From NCBI RefSeq assembly GCF_001424345.1, contig NZ_LMPF01000012.1:427769-491768 (forward strand): a DNA stretch of 64,000 nt, given 5' to 3'. The position numbers and the translations under genes were made by a program. The stretch is from Burkholderia sp. Leaf177 (GTDB lineage Bacteria > Pseudomonadota > Gammaproteobacteria > Burkholderiales > Burkholderiaceae). Position 1 is the stretch's first letter. Each line of letters opens with the position of its first letter. The notes beneath the pieces are model-generated. The model did not search any database. It worked only from the letters and a program-made list of their open reading frames with translations, and had not been told where the DNA came from. Positions 61,933 through 64,000 of the stretch are shown in pieces.

Positions 61933-62202
61933 TTAGCGTCGAGCGATCGGCGTGACGTAGACGTCGAAGTAAATGGAACTGTCGTCGCCGCTCCATAGAT
62001 CTAGCTCGACTCGGTCGACGGTGTATCGGCCACTGCCGGCGTCCGTGCCCAGTATCACGATCGTCCCCGCGTCCAGGTGAGGGATGGGCACCCGCTTCGT
62101 GACGTGCGCGAGCGGCGTGGAGGAATCGGTGTTGCCCACTTCGTGGAATTCATAGAAATAATCGGCGCGCATTGCGTCGGCCGGCGTAAAGACGTCGTTC
62201 AT
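61933..62202 (-). CDS. small protein of unknown function
   Basis: 89 residues from ATG 62202, with GAGAG upstream; a GTG at 62214 is also in frame. The sequence is acidic, with a middle HVTKRVPIPHLDAGTIVIL and a strand-rich end (RYTVDRVELDLWSGDDSSIY). No family is recognised and no membrane segment is seen. It is convergent with the AcnX small subunit gene, 25 bp away. Coding character is fair, but function is unknown. Confidence 0.55.
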   Translation of the reverse strand: MNDVFTPADAMRADYFYEFHEVGNTDSSTPLAHVTKRVPIPHLDAGTIVILGTDAGSGRYTVDRVELDLWSGDDSSIYFDVYVTPIARR

Positions 62203-62440
62203 AGTGGCTCTCACAAGTTTGCGTGGCCGCGATACTTTATCTGAAAGCGATATGATTTTCGGCGACGCGCAACCCGCTGGGTCGGGAGCTTTCGGTAAAG
62301 CCGTGATATGCGCTGAACGAGTTAACGGGTGGAATCAAGTATCGTCCGTTGTTTCCTAGTAACTTTACATAATGCTAATTATCCATTTTTCGTATGTAGG
62401 GGCAATATCCTAATGTCGTGTTTGAGCAAGATAGGAATGT
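62203..62440. other. gene-free stretch upstream of IS remnant
   Basis: Contains no supportable gene. It is AT-rich near 62340-62420, possibly the flank of the inserted element or the promoter of the small protein on the minus strand. Confidence 0.35.
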
Positions 62441-62446
62441 CGTGTT

Positions 62447-62680
62447 TTGCTTCTGGTGCGATGCTGGGAGCTTCCGATCCAACGATGGGAGCACCGTCTC
62501 AAAGTGATTCAGGCTGTCGTGGACTGCCTGCTCAAAACGGGCCTGGCTGCTGAACGTCTGAGCATCTGCCGACGTCCGGTGGAACTGCCGACAGACCGCC
62601 GCGAGCGCGATCCCGTCTTGCGATGGCAAGAGATGCGCTGACGCAATAACGGATCATCAAGCACGCAAGTTCCCAACGGC
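62447..62680 (+). pseudogene. decayed ISNCY-like transposase N-terminal fragment
   Basis: The stretch reads WEHRLKVIQAVVDCLLKTG followed by LAAERLSICRRPVELPTDRR, very like the N-terminal helix-turn-helix of ISNCY-family transposases (RLKVIQxVVDxxLKxxLAAERL). It has no proper start, stops at 62641, and related sequence seems to continue in another frame (NNGSSSTQVPNG). No catalytic DDE region or terminal repeats are present, so it is a remnant of an ancient insertion. Confidence 0.5.
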
Positions 62681-62697
62681 CAAGTCGCACATGCCGT

Positions 62698-63597
62698 TCA
62701 TCCAAGACCATCCTCGCTCGACCTCAGGCATTCCACCAGCACGCGCGCAATAGGCGGCAGTTCATTCAGCGACCGAACGCATATCTTCAGCTTGCGCTCG
62801 GCCCAAGCATCATTCAGGCGGATCATCCGGATGTTCATGCTTTTGGCATGACGCTGCGCGACCGATTCCGGAACGAGCCCGATACCCACTCCCATCTCGA
62901 TCATCCGGCACGCTGCCTCGAAGTTGCCGACCTGAATACGCAGCTTCAAGCGGGCACCAAGCGCATCGGCGGCTGCGGTCATGAAAAGATGAATGGCGCT
63001 CGACGTCGGGAGGCCAACGAAGTTGTCTTCCAGCGTGCTCGCGAAATCGACGCGCTCGTGTCTCGCCAAGGGATGGTTTGCCGATGTCACGAGCAACAGC
63101 CGGTCGTCCCGGTATGGCAGCATTTCCAGATGATCGGAATACACATTGCCCGCCACGATGCCGATATCCGTCGCACTTTCCGCCACCCCTTTCAGGATGT
63201 CACCGCTCAGCACTTCGCGCAGATCGATGTTGATATCCGGGTGATCGCGCAAAAAGCCGCTAAGCACAACTGGCAGGAACTCGCTGATCGCCGTGGTATT
63301 CGCCCAGATGCGTACGTGGCCCTTGATACCTTCGCCATAGTCCTGCATGTCGCTCGCAAGATGCAGCAAGCGCTCTTGCACGAGCCGCGCGTGATGCACG
63401 AACGCCTCGCCGGCCGGGGTGGGTGTCATACCTTGGCTCGTACGATAAAGCAGCTTGAAACCCAATTGTTCTTCGAGATTCTTGATGCGGTTGCTGGCTG
63501 CCGGCGGCGATATATGGCAGCGCTCGGCCGCTCTTGCGAGGTTGCGCGTCTCTGCCAAATGAACGATGAGCGTTAGATCGACAAAATCAAAATGCAT
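62698..63597 (-). CDS. LysR-family transcriptional regulator
   Basis: 299 residues from ATG 63597. N-terminal HTH: FVDLTLIVHLAETRNLARAAERCHISPPAASNRIKNLEEQ, split as LIVHLAETRNLARAAERC and HISPPAASNRIKNLEEQLG. The effector domain contains VGLPTSSAIHLFM and IEMGVGIGLVPESVA. It is divergent from the etfB gene starting at 63737, with 139 bp between; a classical LysR layout, though etf genes are usually constitutive. Its target could instead lie outside the window. Confidence 0.9.
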   Translation of the reverse strand: MHFDFVDLTLIVHLAETRNLARAAERCHISPPAASNRIKNLEEQLGFKLLYRTSQGMTPTPAGEAFVHHARLVQERLLHLASDMQDYGEGIKGHVRIWANTTAISEFLPVVLSGFLRDHPDINIDLREVLSGDILKGVAESATDIGIVAGNVYSDHLEMLPYRDDRLLLVTSANHPLARHERVDFASTLEDNFVGLPTSSAIHLFMTAAADALGARLKLRIQVGNFEAACRMIEMGVGIGLVPESVAQRHAKSMNIRMIRLNDAWAERKLKICVRSLNELPPIARVLVECLRSSEDGLG

Positions 63598-63736
63598 GGC
63601 GCTTATAGGGCCTAAAGAAATAACGTGGTTTGGCCTTCAATATTAACCGTCCGCAAACCACATGTTCATAATTGCTGAATTTCATCGGCAGGATAGCTCT
63701 GGCAAAGTGAGACATTCCAAAAGTAAGGAGACCGTC

Positions 63737-64000
63737 TTGAAGATTCTCGTACCTGTTAAAAGAGTCGTCGACTACAACGTGAAGGTGCGCGTGAAAGCGG
63801 ATGGCAGTGCAGTCGATATCGCGAACGTAAAGATGTCAATGAACCCGTTCGATGAAATCGCCGTCGAAGAAGCCGTGCGTCTGCGTGAAGCGGGCGTTGC
63901 CACCGAGGTGATTGCCGTGTCGTGTGGCGTGACGCAATGCCAGGAAACGCTGCGCACGGCCATGGCGATCGGCGCGGATCGGGCGATTCTGGTTGAATCG
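63737..64000 (+). CDS. etfB: electron transfer flavoprotein beta subunit, N-terminal part (3' end outside window)
   Basis: 88 residues are visible from TTG 63737, with TAAGGAG seven bases upstream, and the frame runs off the end of the window. [38 protein letters not shown] and [19 protein letters not shown] are classic EtfB sequence, including the AMP-binding loop. With EtfA it carries electrons from acyl-CoA dehydrogenases to the quinone pool. etfA probably follows outside the window. Confidence 0.95.
   Translation, partial: MKILVPVKRVVDYNVKVRVKADGSAVDIANVKMSMNPFDEIAVEEAVRLREAGVATEVIAVSCGVTQCQETLRTAMAIGADRAILVES

Overview
The window looks like a chromosomal segment of a metabolically versatile betaproteobacterium of the Burkholderia/Paraburkholderia/Caballeronia type. 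This is inferred from the GC-rich coding sequence with strong third-position GC bias, the many small catabolic operons each next to its own LysR, GntR, TetR or AraC regulator, and the DUF1254, AtuA/DUF4387 and AcnX families. No rRNA, tRNA, CRISPR array, phage or intact insertion sequence was seen. The only mobile-element trace is a decayed transposase fragment near 62.45 kb.

Layout. 1-6 kb: the tail of an alpha/beta hydrolase, a RidA-like protein, a small secreted protein, an acyl-CoA dehydrogenase, a soluble hybrid histidine kinase and an SDR protein that lacks its catalytic Tyr/Lys. 6.3-15.1 kb: a LysR regulator faces a nine-gene operon made of an amino-acid-type ABC importer, a 2-hydroxyacid dehydrogenase, an RraA-type aldolase, an FMN 2-hydroxyacid oxidase, an AtuA-family protein and a DUF4387 protein. 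15.2-22.8 kb: a GntR/FCD regulator with two TGGTATACCA operators, a GntP-type permease, a homoserine-dehydrogenase-like/SAF enzyme, an amidohydrolase, an MFS transporter and a zinc-less MDR oxidoreductase. 22.9-29.8 kb: an MmyB-like regulator, a five-PAS GGDEF/degenerate-EAL protein with an exact 366-bp repeat period, an aldo/keto reductase, and an SDR/TetR divergent pair with two operators.

30-41.4 kb: a cytoplasmic-looking papain-like protease with a Gly/Ala/Ser-rich insert, three serine-hydrolase lipoproteins (one a clear pseudoenzyme), a YciI protein, two tandem DUF1254 proteins and a GlxA-type AraC regulator. 41.6-49.1 kb: an orphan branched-chain-type binding protein, a D-amino-acid dehydrogenase, an L-asparaginase, an orphan FlgM, glucose-6-phosphate dehydrogenase and a pyrroline-carboxylate-reductase-like protein.

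49.3-61.9 kb is the most coherent system, apparently for proline and hydroxyproline (imino acid) catabolism. It holds two proline-racemase-superfamily enzymes (one Ser/Cys, one Cys/Cys), a D-hydroxyproline-dehydrogenase-like flavoprotein, a DHDPS-like deaminase, an MHS-type transporter, three related amidohydrolases of the prolidase-containing COG1228 group, a GntR/FCD regulator and both subunits of an AcnX-type dehydratase. A shared operator-like palindrome, ATTGGATCCAAT, sits at both divergent promoters and, in a weaker form, before the regulator gene. This suggests one regulon that takes up and cleaves (hydroxy)proline peptides, then epimerises, oxidises, deaminates or dehydrates the freed imino acids. 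The window ends with a LysR regulator and the start of etfB. All functions are read from sequence motifs and family knowledge; no search was run.
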